The notes: generated by a model not told the origin, from the sequence alone. DNA of 64,000 nt from an uncultured Glaciecola sp. (GCA_937125395.1 CAKZLI010000024.1:1-64000), one strand, 5' to 3'; positions 48,567-62,034 are shown, counted from the stretch's first letter. Program-made: numbers and translations.

Positions 48567-51005
48567 TTATTCTTCATCACTGCCATTAACAACATTTGAA
48601 ATATTATACAATTGGTTTAATGCCAGATAATTAATCGTGCCTTTAGGGTAACGTCCTTTAAGATTATATTGACCCGCCTCACGTTGCATTAATAAGCTTA
48701 ATGCTTCATCCACCGTTTTGACTGCAAAAACAGAAAAGCGACCCGCTTTAATGGCTTGGACAATATCATCACGCAGTAATAAATGAATGTGGTTAGAAAA
48801 AGGAATGATCACACCATTATCAGGCGATAAACCTCGATGCAGACACAAATCATAGAAGCCTTCGATTTTTTCATTAATCCCACCAACTGACTGTACTTCG
48901 CCGTATTGATTAATCGAGCCGGTAATTGCTAATGACTGTAAACACGGGATATCCGTTAACGCCGAAATTAATGCAACTAATTCACCTAGCGATGCGCTAT
49001 CACCATCGATATAACCATAGGATTGCTCTAAAGCGATATTTGCAGAAAGCGTTAATGGAAAATGCTGTGCGTATTTTTGTCCTAAATATCCGGTTAACAA
49101 CATTACACCTTTAGAGTGAATTGATTGTCCTAACTCCACCTCTCGCTCGATATCAATGACACCACTAGAGCCGACATACACAGTTGCCGTTAAGCGTGCC
49201 GGCGTACCGAACGCACTGCCACCAGCATCAAGTACAGTCAAACCATTTACCTTTCCGATCGCCGTACCTTGCGTATTGATTAAGATTTGTTTTTCTTTTA
49301 TGTCTTCTAATAGTGTTGTGGCAACACGAGATAAACGGCGTTCCTTTTCGCGGATTGCCGTATCAATAAATTCAGCAGCAAATACGTCACTATGAGATTG
49401 TCGAGCAAAGTAAGCAGATTCATTTATCAGCTCAATAATGGCAGAGAATTTCGCACTGAGTTTTGTTTGATGCTCTGCCATACGCAGACTATATTTGATT
49501 AATAATGCCATTGCATCTGGCGTGACATCAGTAAAGCCCAAAGCATTAATGTGTTGCTGTGCACAGATAATAAAATCCTGAATGTTATTTTTTGATAGCG
49601 GTAACTCGTAATCAAAATCAACTAACACATTAAACAGTTGTTCAAATTCAGCATCGTAATCTTGTAATAAATAAAATAATTCACGAGAGCCTAGCAATAT
49701 GACTTTTACATTAAGTGGAATAGCGGTCGGTGACAATGTCATCGAATTCACCATGCCAGCATCTTGTTGCGGCAGGTCAACCCGAATTTGCTGTTGTTTT
49801 AATGCACGCTTGAGCGATTCCCAAGCATGCGGTTGATCGACCATTTTATCGGCATCTAGCAATAAATAGCCACCATTGGCTTGATGTAATGCACCACTAA
49901 AAATCATACTAAAATCAGTCATAATACTGCCTTGGGCAGTAGAGTATTCGATTCGACCAAACAAATTTTGGTAAGTAGGATGAGACGTATAAATAATTGG
50001 GGCGGTGGCGGTTAATTCATGTTGAACCAATACATTTGGCAAATAATGACTTTGCAACATCTCTTTGGTTTCAGTGACGTCGTATTTTTCTTCTTTTTCA
50101 TCTAAATCATCCAACCATAATACCGAGTCAATCACGTGGTCTTTGATTGAGCGGAGGTATTTTAATACGGCCAGGTTTTGAGCATAGGTATGCTCCAATG
50201 TTTTTAATAACGGTTTGATACTCTGCTCAGCAGTATCGCGCTTTAATTGGCGTAATTGCTCGGCTAACTGACGCTTCCATGCCGGTAATTCAAACAAGGC
50301 TTCTTCTAATGCTTGCTCACATTCTTTGATATGCAGCATAAACTCAGATTTGACCGATTCATCAAGAGCGTGAAACTGTTCATCCTCAACGGGTTTATTA
50401 TCAACAATCGGCAAAAAAGCCACTTTACCATCATCTTCAAACATGGCTATATCGTAAGGTTTCGCTTTCGCTTCAACTTCTTCTAATGCCGCGTCATACA
50501 GCGCTTCATATTCTTTTTTGAGTGAGATTTGTTTGCGTTGAAAACCGGGATTGTCAAATGCAGCAGGAAACGTATCGAGTAAATTATCGACTAAATCCTG
50601 CATGTTTTTTTCAAAAATTTTACTCTGCCCAGTGCTAAACTCTATAGCTATCGGCACACGCTCATCATTAAAATTATTAACATAAACCCAATCACTTGGC
50701 GCACGTTGTGGCTGACCATATTGTTCTATGTAAGTTTTGACTAACGTGGTTCGGCCCGTCGCTAACTCCCCCATCACAAACAAGTTGTAGCCTGGCGCAT
50801 CGATACCCAACCCAAATTCAAGTGCACGTTTGGCGCGTTTTTGACCAATAAATATTTTTTCATTGGTTGGATTAGCGTGTTGTTCGCTCAGTAATGCAGG
50901 AATATCAAAATCGCTTAATTGAGCATGGCACTGGTGTGCATCCAGACGAGTGATTGCCATCAACTCTAGCATTGCCGAATGATCACTGAATAAAGAATTA
51001 GCCAT
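48567..51005 (-). CDS. Lon-family ATP-dependent protease (LonB/YcbZ-like)
   Basis: An AAA+ protease without the N-terminal Lon domain. A P-loop variant GELATGRTT near 76 is followed by a long helical insert and the AAA core, then the C-terminal Lon protease domain. The catalytic dyad is S670 (GDSASLGE) and K713 (NEKIEGF), 43 residues apart as in E. coli Lon, so the protease should be active. The ATG at 51005 gives 812 residues; a GTG at 51017 is possible. Neither has a strong ribosome site. Substrates are unknown. Confidence 0.9.
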   Translation of the reverse strand: MANSLFSDHSAMLELMAITRLDAHQCHAQLSDFDIPALLSEQHANPTNEKIFIGQKRAKRALEFGLGIDAPGYNLFVMGELATGRTTLVKTYIEQYGQPQRAPSDWVYVNNFNDERVPIAIEFSTGQSKIFEKNMQDLVDNLLDTFPAAFDNPGFQRKQISLKKEYEALYDAALEEVEAKAKPYDIAMFEDDGKVAFLPIVDNKPVEDEQFHALDESVKSEFMLHIKECEQALEEALFELPAWKRQLAEQLRQLKRDTAEQSIKPLLKTLEHTYAQNLAVLKYLRSIKDHVIDSVLWLDDLDEKEEKYDVTETKEMLQSHYLPNVLVQHELTATAPIIYTSHPTYQNLFGRIEYSTAQGSIMTDFSMIFSGALHQANGGYLLLDADKMVDQPHAWESLKRALKQQQIRVDLPQQDAGMVNSMTLSPTAIPLNVKVILLGSRELFYLLQDYDAEFEQLFNVLVDFDYELPLSKNNIQDFIICAQQHINALGFTDVTPDAMALLIKYSLRMAEHQTKLSAKFSAIIELINESAYFARQSHSDVFAAEFIDTAIREKERRLSRVATTLLEDIKEKQILINTQGTAIGKVNGLTVLDAGGSAFGTPARLTATVYVGSSGVIDIEREVELGQSIHSKGVMLLTGYLGQKYAQHFPLTLSANIALEQSYGYIDGDSASLGELVALISALTDIPCLQSLAITGSINQYGEVQSVGGINEKIEGFYDLCLHRGLSPDNGVIIPFSNHIHLLLRDDIVQAIKAGRFSVFAVKTVDEALSLLMQREAGQYNLKGRYPKGTINYLALNQLYNISNVVNGSDEE

Positions 51006-51017
51006 AGGAAAGGTCAC

Positions 51018-53753
<2,736 letters not shown>

Positions 53754-53757
53754 CCCG

Positions 53758-54285
53758 ATGTCATTCACTCGTCATAGATTGATCAACCGCTTTTGCCTGG
53801 CGCTATCTGCATTAGCGGCTATTATGCTATTGTCGAGCTGTGGTTTTGCGTTGCGGGGACAACAAATCCCTGCATCGGTATTACCGCAGTTACATGTGAG
53901 CATGCCACAGCTATATTCGCCTTTACACAGCAAGGTCAGCGAATATTTCATCCAACAGGGTTTACCCGACAGTATCAATGGTGAAATTAAACATCGCTTG
54001 ATGATTTCACCAGAATCCGTTGACCGCCGTTTATTGTCGGTATTTTCAACCGGACAGGTGGCTGAATATGAGCTTATTTATCTTGTTAAATACCAAGTCA
54101 GGTACCTTGATAACGACCCATTGGTATACAGTTTTACTTTATTACGTGAATATCAAGATGATCCTCGTCAAGTGTTAGCTAAGACGCGTGAACTCAACTT
54201 AGTATTGGATGAGTTACGTCAAGAAGCGGCTGATACGATTTATCGCCGACTACCTGGTCACATAGCACAGATATCGGTGCCTTAA
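53758..54285 (+). CDS. lptE: LPS assembly lipoprotein LptE
   Basis: LptE is the lipoprotein plug of the LptD lipopolysaccharide export channel in the outer membrane. The signal peptide ends in LLSSC, giving lipidated C28, followed by GFALRG, the family hallmark. The ATG at 53758 lies 4 bases after the leuS stop and gives 175 residues; the open frame extends upstream into leuS, which is not used. Confidence 0.94.
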   Translation: MSFTRHRLINRFCLALSALAAIMLLSSCGFALRGQQIPASVLPQLHVSMPQLYSPLHSKVSEYFIQQGLPDSINGEIKHRLMISPESVDRRLLSVFSTGQVAEYELIYLVKYQVRYLDNDPLVYSFTLLREYQDDPRQVLAKTRELNLVLDELRQEAADTIYRRLPGHIAQISVP

Positions 54286-54286
54286 G

Positions 54287-55309
54287 ATGCAGCTGCGATT
54301 GAATCAACTTACACATCAATGCCAACAAGGGCTAGTGCCCATAATCATGATTTTTGGTGATGAGCCACAGCAGACTATTGAAGCACTTGATACTGTTCGT
54401 CACGCAGCCTTGCAAGCAGGATTCACCGAACGTCAAAGTCTGAGTGCAGATGCTGATTTTGCTTGGCCGAGTTTAATTGATGCCACACAAACACTGTCAC
54501 TTTTTTGTGATAAACAGTTGATTGAATTAGCATTACCGACCGGTAAACCTGGCAAAGAAGGTAGCAAAACCTTGCTATCTATTGCAGAAAACACATCTGA
54601 AGATGTGATTTTGGTTATTCATGGCCCTCGTGTTGGCAAAGATGTACAAAACACAAAATGGTTTAAAACCCTAGCCCAAAAAGGTTGGTTCGTCCCCTGC
54701 TTTGCACTTGAAGGACGAGATTTAGAAAACTGGATCGCCAATTTATTGCAACAAGTACAAGTGCATACTACCCCTCAATGTATCGCCTTTATTGCTGATG
54801 CATGTGAAGGTAACATGCTAGCTGCCAAGCAAGAGGTGGATAAGTTAGGGTTGCTCTATGCAGGTACCACCTTAAGTATCGAGCAATGCAAAGCTGCCGT
54901 TGTAGAGCAATCTCGCTTTAATGTATATCAATTAATCGATACCATGTTGGCATGCGATACACAGCGGTTAGTCAAACTATTGTTTCGCTTGGAAAGTGAA
55001 GGATTAGAGCCTAATATTATTATTTGGGCATTGATCAAAGAATTCGAAACCTTATACAACATATATCAATTGCAACAACAAGGTGCCCCAATAAATTGGC
55101 AAGCACTGCGTGTTTGGGGTAACAAGCAAGCACTGTATATCAATCTACTGACGCATTACTCTATGCCTAAATTTGATGCACTTCGCTTGGCACTTAAAGA
55201 CGCTGATTTTCAATTCAAAAATAGTGTACCGACACGCCCATACGTCTTATTGTGTCATTTATGTTTGTTGTTTACGCCGTATGGCCTCACTGAATATGTC
55301 CAGCAATAA
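54287..55309 (+). CDS. holA: DNA polymerase III subunit delta
   Basis: The delta subunit opens the beta clamp during clamp loading. The 340-residue protein has the family layout of an atypical AAA fold with IFGDEP in place of a P-loop and a helical C-terminal collar domain. It begins one base after lptE and ends inside the start of nadD, the same order as in E. coli. Confidence 0.95.
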   Translation: MQLRLNQLTHQCQQGLVPIIMIFGDEPQQTIEALDTVRHAALQAGFTERQSLSADADFAWPSLIDATQTLSLFCDKQLIELALPTGKPGKEGSKTLLSIAENTSEDVILVIHGPRVGKDVQNTKWFKTLAQKGWFVPCFALEGRDLENWIANLLQQVQVHTTPQCIAFIADACEGNMLAAKQEVDKLGLLYAGTTLSIEQCKAAVVEQSRFNVYQLIDTMLACDTQRLVKLLFRLESEGLEPNIIIWALIKEFETLYNIYQLQQQGAPINWQALRVWGNKQALYINLLTHYSMPKFDALRLALKDADFQFKNSVPTRPYVLLCHLCLLFTPYGLTEYVQQ

Positions 55310-55970
55310 AACAACGATCGCTTTGTTTGGTGGGAGTTTTAATCCGCCGCATCTAGGTCACATTAATACGCTACTAGATTTACAAGTACGCTACCAGTTT
55401 CCTCATATAGGCTTAATGCCGAATGCAATTTCACCGCACAAACTAGCAACGCCACCAGTATCAATTCAACATCGGCTTGCCATGCTGAATTTGAGTATTG
55501 CAACGCATCCAAGTTTGTATATTGAAGACTATGAATTATTGCAACCACAGCCTTCTTACTCGGTGTCAACGTTGCGCCACTTTGCCGCCAACCATAACGT
55601 GTTTTTTATTATTGGTGAAGATAGTCTACAAAGTCTACATACATGGCACGATTACCTTGCGATCTTGCAACTGTGCCATTTGATTGTTTTACCCAGATTA
55701 TCTGATGAGTTTGCTGCAAAACAGCGCACATCGTTACAAGAGAACGTCGATATTGCTTCACATCAGACCCAAATCGAACAAAATATAACCACGCAAGAAA
55801 CGGGCCCCATAACCTTTAAAAATGGGCAAATCACGCGTGTTTGCTTAGCTCCCGTTGACATCTCCTCGACACAGTGCCGCACAGAATTAAAAAACCCACA
55901 AATAGAAAGTCAATATATTGCGCCAAGCGTGTTAAACTATATTCGTAAACATCACTTATATGCAGACTGA
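55296..55970 (+). CDS. nadD: Nicotinate-mononucleotide adenylyltransferase
   Basis: NadD makes nicotinate adenine dinucleotide for NAD synthesis. GGSFNPPHLGH (HxGH motif) near the start and the C-terminal ISSTQCRTEL stretch are typical. The ATG at 55296 (224 residues) overlaps holA by 14 bases; an ATG at 55281 is an alternative. It holds an unusual insert near residues 130-165 before the end domain. Confidence 0.93.
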   Translation: MSSNKTTIALFGGSFNPPHLGHINTLLDLQVRYQFPHIGLMPNAISPHKLATPPVSIQHRLAMLNLSIATHPSLYIEDYELLQPQPSYSVSTLRHFAANHNVFFIIGEDSLQSLHTWHDYLAILQLCHLIVLPRLSDEFAAKQRTSLQENVDIASHQTQIEQNITTQETGPITFKNGQITRVCLAPVDISSTQCRTELKNPQIESQYIAPSVLNYIRKHHLYAD

Positions 55971-56295
55971 GGCACACTTGGACCACGATAGCTTAAAAAA
56001 ATTCGTCATCGATAAAATTGAAGACATGAAAGGCCGCGACATTACTGATATTGACGTCAGTGGCACATCAACGATTACAGATACCATGATTGTTTGTACT
56101 GGTAACTCAAAACGTCACGTACGATCCATCGCAGAAAATGTGGTTGTAGAAATGAAACGCGCTGGTCAAAGACCACTGAGTATCGAAGGTCAAGAAAGTG
56201 GCGAATGGGTATTGGTTGACCTAGGCGAAGTAGTCTTACACGTTATGCAAGATGAAACCCGCGATTTTTATCAATTAGAAAAACTCTGGTCATAA
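55960..56295 (+). CDS. rsfS: Ribosome silencing factor RsfS
   Basis: RsfS binds uL14 on the 50S subunit and blocks subunit joining under starvation. The 111-residue protein has the family run GRDITDIDVSGTSTITD (in part) and EWVLVDLGEVVLHVM. It overlaps nadD by 11 bases, indicating coupled translation. Confidence 0.95.
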   Translation: MQTEAHLDHDSLKKFVIDKIEDMKGRDITDIDVSGTSTITDTMIVCTGNSKRHVRSIAENVVVEMKRAGQRPLSIEGQESGEWVLVDLGEVVLHVMQDETRDFYQLEKLWS

Positions 56296-56313
56296 TTTCC
56301 TAATAGGCTTGGT

Positions 56314-56784
56314 ATGCGCATTCAAATCATCGCTGTAGGAACGAAAATGCCAGCATGGGTTGAGACTGGGTGCGATCACTTTCTAAAACGATTTCCCAAT
56401 GACATGCCTGTTAAATTTACCCAAATTCCTGCGGGAAAACGAGGTAAAAACGCAGATGTGGCGCGAATTTTAGAAAAAGAAGGTGAGCTTACCTGTCAAG
56501 CCATCGGTAAACACGACAAAGTCGTTACCCTTGAAGTACTCGGTAAGCCTTGGGATTCACCCACACTAGCCCAACAAATTGACAGTTGGAAAATGGACGG
56601 TCGTGATATCAGTTTACTCATCGGTGGACCTGAAGGTTTAGCCCCTGCGTGTTTAGCAAAAGCAGAGCAACGCTGGTCTTTATCACCATTAACGCTACCT
56701 CACCCGCTAGTGCGAGTCATCGTGGTCGAAAGTCTTTATCGCGCTTGGTCTATTACTCAAAATCACCCGTACCATAGAGAATAA
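56314..56784 (+). CDS. rlmH: 23S rRNA pseudouridine1915 N3-methyltransferase
   Basis: A SPOUT-fold methyltransferase acting on pseudouridine 1915 in helix 69. LLIGGPEGL and [14 protein letters not shown] are the knot motifs, and the C-terminus NHPYHRE is nearly invariant in the family. Length 156 residues matches E. coli (155). Confidence 0.97.
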   Translation: MRIQIIAVGTKMPAWVETGCDHFLKRFPNDMPVKFTQIPAGKRGKNADVARILEKEGELTCQAIGKHDKVVTLEVLGKPWDSPTLAQQIDSWKMDGRDISLLIGGPEGLAPACLAKAEQRWSLSPLTLPHPLVRVIVVESLYRAWSITQNHPYHRE

Positions 56785-56801
56785 CCACAAGGCATTTATC
56801 A

Positions 56802-58700
56802 ATGGGCAAACAACGACAAACCATTCGGGATTACTCGGCAGAATCAAATCTGTTTTTGCGCCGTTGTTTGTTTGCTGTGTTATTTTGTCTGGTGTTGTTA
56901 ATTGTAGTCCTACAAAACTTATATTCATTACAAATCAACCAATTTGAAGATTATCAGATCCGCGCAGATGGCAACCGGATTAAAGTCATTCCCCTACCCC
57001 CTAATCGCGGATTAATCTATGATCGCAATGGTATAATCATTGCTGAAAATCGCCCTGTATTTAACTTAGAAGTCGCCCTTGAGCAAGTTGACAACCTCCC
57101 CAAAACACTCAAGCAATTGCAACACTTGCTCGACTTATCCGACAAAACAGTGGCGCGTTTTGAAGTAAACCGCAAACGTCAGCGTCGATTCCAACCGGTT
57201 ACTTTGGTATCCAATATGGATGAAACCATGATGGCTTTATTCTCAGCCCAACAACATCTATTTGATGGCGTATCGGTCGAAGCGAGTTTAGCTAGATATT
57301 ATCCTTATGGCAGTGCCTTAACCCATGTCTTAGGTTATGTCTCAAAAATCAACGCCCGTGATTTAAATCTAATCGCTAGCTGGGGTGCACAATCATCGTA
57401 TGCAGCGACTAAGCATATCGGTAAACAAGGCATCGAGCGATATTATGAAGAACGGTTGCACGGTAAAGCCGGTTATGCTCAATTAGAAGTTGACAGTAAA
57501 GGTCGTACACTCAGGGTATTAGATAAAACGCCGCCCGTACCAGGTGAAGATCTAATTCTCAATATTGATATTGAACTGCAATTATATACGCAACAGATTT
57601 TGACCAATAAAAAAGGCTCGGTAATTGTCTCAGATCCAACTGATGGCGGTATACTTGCGATGTATTCAAACCCATCCTATGACCCAAATTTATTCATCAA
57701 TGGTATCTCACGCACAGAATACGCAAAGTTAATACAAAACAAAGACAAACCCTTACTTAACCGTGCGGTACAAGGGCAATACCCACCAGCATCCCTAGTC
57801 AAACCACATCTAGCTTTACTCGGCCTTGAAAATCAAACGATCAACCGCACCACTAGTATCCAAGACAAAGGCTATTATCAATTGAATGATGTCGAACATA
57901 TCTGGCGTGATTGGCTCAGACGCGGTCATGGCAAGGTCGATGTAAACCGTTCTATTGTTGTCTCATGTGATACGTTTTTTTATGAGTTAGCTTATAATTT
58001 AGGAATCGATTCAATCCATGATTACATGGCGCGTTTTGGCTTTGGAGAACACACGAATATTGATTTACTTGAAGAGTCAGATGGTAATATGCCCAGCCGA
58101 GGCTGGAAACGCGCAAAGTTCAACCAACCTTGGTATATCGGAGATACAATTTCAGTGGGGATTGGACAAGGGTATTGGACTGCCACTCCGATCCAATTGG
58201 TCGATTCACTCAATACGATCATTAATCAAGGGGAACGCCGCCGTCCTAAATTATTACAAGCACAGCTAATTGAGCAAAAGGTCATCGCCGAACCACTCAA
58301 TACAGCAGAACCCATTCAAGTATTAAACCCAGCAAATTGGAATATTATACAACAAGCTATGATTGATACCGTTAATTCACCCTATGGCACGGCGTACAAA
58401 GCCTATGCAGACACACCATATATTTCTGCGGGTAAAACCGGTACGGCCCAACTTTTTTCGGTTGGACAAGATCAAAATGTAGATGATTTAATTATTGCTG
58501 ATTATTTAAAAGATAACGCTATGTACTTAGGCTATGCACCGGCCAACGCACCGAAGTTGAGTGTGATGGTCGCTCTTGAAAATGCAGGTGGTGGCGGCTC
58601 AAATGCAGCCCCCATTGCACGTCAAGTGATGGATTTTTGGTTAGTCGAACGTCCCATGTCGTCGGATATTTCTAGCACGCTTGATATAGGTGCTCCATAA
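56802..58700 (+). CDS. mrdA: Penicillin-binding protein 2
   Basis: The transpeptidase of the rod-shape elongasome. An N-terminal membrane helix (about 23-45) leads to the dimerisation domain and the transpeptidase domain with S331-x2-K334 (ASLVK), SCD after it, and K545-T-G. The numbering matches E. coli PBP2 (S330). Length 632 residues. It overlaps mrdB by one base, and both proteins form the elongasome core. Confidence 0.97.
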   Translation: MGKQRQTIRDYSAESNLFLRRCLFAVLFCLVLLIVVLQNLYSLQINQFEDYQIRADGNRIKVIPLPPNRGLIYDRNGIIIAENRPVFNLEVALEQVDNLPKTLKQLQHLLDLSDKTVARFEVNRKRQRRFQPVTLVSNMDETMMALFSAQQHLFDGVSVEASLARYYPYGSALTHVLGYVSKINARDLNLIASWGAQSSYAATKHIGKQGIERYYEERLHGKAGYAQLEVDSKGRTLRVLDKTPPVPGEDLILNIDIELQLYTQQILTNKKGSVIVSDPTDGGILAMYSNPSYDPNLFINGISRTEYAKLIQNKDKPLLNRAVQGQYPPASLVKPHLALLGLENQTINRTTSIQDKGYYQLNDVEHIWRDWLRRGHGKVDVNRSIVVSCDTFFYELAYNLGIDSIHDYMARFGFGEHTNIDLLEESDGNMPSRGWKRAKFNQPWYIGDTISVGIGQGYWTATPIQLVDSLNTIINQGERRRPKLLQAQLIEQKVIAEPLNTAEPIQVLNPANWNIIQQAMIDTVNSPYGTAYKAYADTPYISAGKTGTAQLFSVGQDQNVDDLIIADYLKDNAMYLGYAPANAPKLSVMVALENAGGGGSNAAPIARQVMDFWLVERPMSSDISSTLDIGAP

Positions 58701-59821
58701 TGTTTTTTAATAGCAAAACCGCGATGCATCAATCAGAGACTTTCCTTGAAAAAATCCATGTTGATGTATGGTTATTATTTGGATTACTCGTGCTCATGAG
58801 TATTGGCTTAATGACCATTTACTCGGCAAGTGGGCAAGATTTGGCGTTAATTCAACGGCAAGTCACTCGCCTAGTTATTGGTTTAATGGCTATGTTTTTA
58901 TTAGCACAGATACCCGTTTTGTTTTATCGTAATATTGCACCATTTGTGTATGCACTAGGTATCATACTGTTGCTGGCGGTATTAACGGTCGGCGTTACTG
59001 GCAAAGGAGCGCAACGTTGGTTAGATTTAGGTGTATTTCGTTTTCAACCATCTGAAATATTAAAATTATTCGTGCCGATGACCGTTGCATGGTATCTCAG
59101 TAAATATGGTATGCCACCAAAACTAAAAACCTTACTCATTGCTTTATTAATCGTCGTCATACCTACCGTATTAATCGCTCGGCAACCGGATTTAGGTACA
59201 TCACTACTGATTGCTAGTTCTGGGATATTTGTGTTATTTTTGGCTGGAATGAGTTGGCGTATTATCGGACTGTTCGTTATCTTGGCTGGCAGTTTTGCAC
59301 CAATTATGTGGTTGTTTTTGATGAAAGCTTACCAAAAACAACGCGTTATTACGTTTCTCAATCCAGAAAGCGATCCTTTAGGCGCTGGCTATCATATTAT
59401 TCAATCCAAAATCGCCATTGGCTCTGGTGGTTGGACGGGTAAAGGTTGGTTACAAGGCTCACAATCCCAATTAGAATTTTTACCTGAACGACATACCGAT
59501 TTTATTTTTGCGGTATTTAGTGAAGAATTTGGATTTTTAGGCGTCATCGGCCTGTTATTAGTCTATGGTTTTATCGTGGGCCGAGGACTGATCATCGCTT
59601 CACGTTGTCAATTTTTGTTTAGCAAGTTGTTGGCGGGCAGTATCACGCTAACATTTTTTGTTTATGTCTTTGTAAATATGGGAATGGTGTCAGGTTTATT
59701 GCCTGTTGTCGGTGTACCTTTACCACTGATCAGTTACGGTGGCACCTCCATGGTTACATTAATGTCTGGTTTTGGTTTGTTAATGGCCATCTCCACCCAA
59801 CAAAGAGTAATGTCCCGATGA
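58700..59821 (+). CDS. mrdB: Rod shape-determining glycosyltransferase RodA
   Basis: A SEDS-family peptidoglycan polymerase with ten membrane helices. GKGAQRWLDLG, FQPSEILKL, and ERHTDFIFAVFSEEFG are SEDS signatures, including the catalytic aspartate in the last stretch. 373 residues is usual (E. coli 370). It works with the PBP2 encoded just before it. Confidence 0.97.
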   Translation: MFFNSKTAMHQSETFLEKIHVDVWLLFGLLVLMSIGLMTIYSASGQDLALIQRQVTRLVIGLMAMFLLAQIPVLFYRNIAPFVYALGIILLLAVLTVGVTGKGAQRWLDLGVFRFQPSEILKLFVPMTVAWYLSKYGMPPKLKTLLIALLIVVIPTVLIARQPDLGTSLLIASSGIFVLFLAGMSWRIIGLFVILAGSFAPIMWLFLMKAYQKQRVITFLNPESDPLGAGYHIIQSKIAIGSGGWTGKGWLQGSQSQLEFLPERHTDFIFAVFSEEFGFLGVIGLLLVYGFIVGRGLIIASRCQFLFSKLLAGSITLTFFVYVFVNMGMVSGLLPVVGVPLPLISYGGTSMVTLMSGFGLLMAISTQQRVMSR

Positions 59822-60675
59822 CAAGAAAATTGTCTCGCCGTATTCATCGTTTAATGAGTATGCTTTGTAGTATCAGTATAATATTCATGGTCGGTTGCAG
59901 TTCTCAACCGAGTAGTCGCTACGCAATAAAAATTGATTCGGCACCTGTTGTATTAATTCCTGATCATGAACCCAGCGTGATTACCCCTAAATATGAACCC
60001 TACCGATTAGCCAACATGCGTCCTTACACAATTCGCGGCATTAACTATCAACCGATATTATCCGGGCAAGGATTTGTGGATGAAGGACTTGCATCCTGGT
60101 ACGGCCAAAAATTCCATGGGCATTTGACTTCCAACGGTGAAATCTTCGACATGTATGAATTTACCGCTGCGCATAAGACGTTACCTTTACCCTCTTATGC
60201 ACGAGTCACTAATACGGATAACAACAAAAGCATTATTGTACGGATCAATGACCGAGGTCCATTTCATGCAAACCGGATCATTGATTTATCTTTTGCTGCC
60301 GCCAAAGAACTGGATTATTTACAATCAGGTACAGCGTCAGTACGACTAGAAGTAATTCATGTTAATGAACAAGATATGGTGACTGTGGGTAACAATCAAG
60401 CAGTGCCTTTACAGCAGTTTTTAGACCCAGCCCCGTTGCAACCTGATGCCAACCAACTATTTATTCAATTAGCGGCTTTTTCAGATAGGGCACAAGCCGC
60501 CTCTTTGGCTGAAGCAGCGCATGTCATTTATGCTCATCCGGCAACTATTGCCAATGATAATGATATTTTTAGAACCTTGATTGGTCCAATTCCCAATAGA
60601 TTATTAGCCAATGCCCTACTCCAAGATGTAATAGGCACGGGGTATACACAGGCTTTCATTCTAGAAACACAATAA
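59818..60675 (+). CDS. rlpA: Septal ring lytic transglycosylase RlpA (lipoprotein)
   Basis: A lipoprotein with a double-psi beta-barrel (ASWYGQKFHG near 92, NDRGPF near 144) and a C-terminal SPOR domain from about 210 that binds denuded glycan at the septum. The lipobox FMVGC gives C27. The start overlaps mrdB by 4 bases (ATGA). Length 285 residues. Lytic activity is known for some RlpA proteins and inferred here. Confidence 0.94.
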   Translation: MTRKLSRRIHRLMSMLCSISIIFMVGCSSQPSSRYAIKIDSAPVVLIPDHEPSVITPKYEPYRLANMRPYTIRGINYQPILSGQGFVDEGLASWYGQKFHGHLTSNGEIFDMYEFTAAHKTLPLPSYARVTNTDNNKSIIVRINDRGPFHANRIIDLSFAAAKELDYLQSGTASVRLEVIHVNEQDMVTVGNNQAVPLQQFLDPAPLQPDANQLFIQLAAFSDRAQAASLAEAAHVIYAHPATIANDNDIFRTLIGPIPNRLLANALLQDVIGTGYTQAFILETQ

Positions 60676-60774
60676 CCATGACAGGAATGCAACTTTTTTA
60701 GCTTCTAAGAGTCATATCTTGCAGTGAAAAATGTTATCATCTTTCGAAGTTTAGTATTTTAATTTAGGTGTTGT

Positions 60775-61932
60775 ATGCAAAAAATCGTTACATTGGTATT
60801 TATGCTGTGTGTTGCAAGCATGAGTCATGCAGTTGTTATCATTCCTCCAGCGCCAAGTGTCGCAGCGTCAGGTTATATTTTGTTAGACGCGAATACCGGT
60901 GATGTCATCGCTGAACAAAATGCTGACATGCAATTAGCACCTGCATCGTTAACCAAAATAATGACAATGTATGTCATCGGTCAAGAGTTACAAGCGGGCA
61001 ATATTCAATTGTCTGATTCTGTTATGATTTCAGAAAATGCCTGGGCCAAAAACTTTCCAGATTCATCTAAAATGTTTATCGAAGTCGGCACTAATGTCAG
61101 TGTATCGGATTTAATGCATGGTATTGTGATCCAGTCAGGTAATGACGCATGTGTTGCAATGGCCGAACACATTGCGGGTTCGCAAGAGGCATTCGCATCA
61201 ATGATGAATGCGCATGCCGCCAAGCTAGGTATGACTGCCACTAATTTTGTTAATGCCCATGGGTTACATGACGCACAACATTTTACTTCTCCACGCGATA
61301 TGGCTATTTTATCTCAAGCTCTCATCCGTGATAACCCTTCTGAATATCAGTTATATAGCCAAAAAGAATTTACCTATAACAATATCCGTCAATTTAATCG
61401 TAATAGTTTGTTATGGGACAAAGCATTAAGTGTCGACGGGATCAAAACAGGACACACTTCGGATGCGGGTTACAGCTTAATTACCTCGGCAACTCAAGGC
61501 GACATGCGCTTGATTTCAGTAGTGATGGGTACCGAATCTGAACGGGCTCGTAAAGTTGAAAACAAAAAACTCCTACGTTATGGCTTCCGTTTCTTTGAAT
61601 CTGTATCGCCATACAAAGCTGGACATAGCTTTGTAGCTCATCGAATCTATATGGGTAATCGTAAAACCGTTGATTTAGGTGTGATCAAAGATATCGATTT
61701 AACTATCCCTCGAGGTCAAGCTAAGAATCTTCAAGCTAATTTTATTATTGATAGACATTTAGAAGCTCCCCTTGAAAAAGGTGAGATCGTCGGCATATTA
61801 AGCCTTGAGTTAGAAGGTGAAACATTAGCCGATTATCCACTTGTGGCCTTACAAGAAGTCACTGAAGGTGGGATATTTGATAAGACACTTGATTACATTC
61901 GTTTACAGTTTAGTGACGAGCCGGCTAATTAA
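60775..61932 (+). CDS. dacA: D-alanyl-D-alanine carboxypeptidase (PBP5/6 type)
   Basis: It trims the terminal D-alanine from peptidoglycan stem peptides. A signal peptide ends near SHA at 17-19. The motifs S58-LT-K61, S121-G-N123 and K224-T-G are in place, and a C-terminal amphipathic stretch (FDKTLDYIRLQF) anchors it to the membrane. Length 385 residues. About 100 bases separate it from rlpA, so it may have its own promoter. Confidence 0.96.
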   Translation: MQKIVTLVFMLCVASMSHAVVIIPPAPSVAASGYILLDANTGDVIAEQNADMQLAPASLTKIMTMYVIGQELQAGNIQLSDSVMISENAWAKNFPDSSKMFIEVGTNVSVSDLMHGIVIQSGNDACVAMAEHIAGSQEAFASMMNAHAAKLGMTATNFVNAHGLHDAQHFTSPRDMAILSQALIRDNPSEYQLYSQKEFTYNNIRQFNRNSLLWDKALSVDGIKTGHTSDAGYSLITSATQGDMRLISVVMGTESERARKVENKKLLRYGFRFFESVSPYKAGHSFVAHRIYMGNRKTVDLGVIKDIDLTIPRGQAKNLQANFIIDRHLEAPLEKGEIVGILSLELEGETLADYPLVALQEVTEGGIFDKTLDYIRLQFSDEPAN

Positions 61933-61967
61933 TCGTCGCTAACCTCACTGTACACTCTATTTATAAC

Positions 61968-61998
61968 AACGGCCTAGGTGTATAATCAGGCCGTTTTT
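61968..61998 (+). terminator. Intrinsic terminator after dacA
   Basis: AACGGCCT and AGGCCGTT pair around a 12-base loop and are followed by a T-rich stretch. It lies 35 bases after dacA and before the ybeD-lipB-lipA genes. Confidence 0.78.
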
Positions 61999-62034
61999 AT
62001 TTGTTTCTTTCAGCACATTAAATAAGGTTAAGTA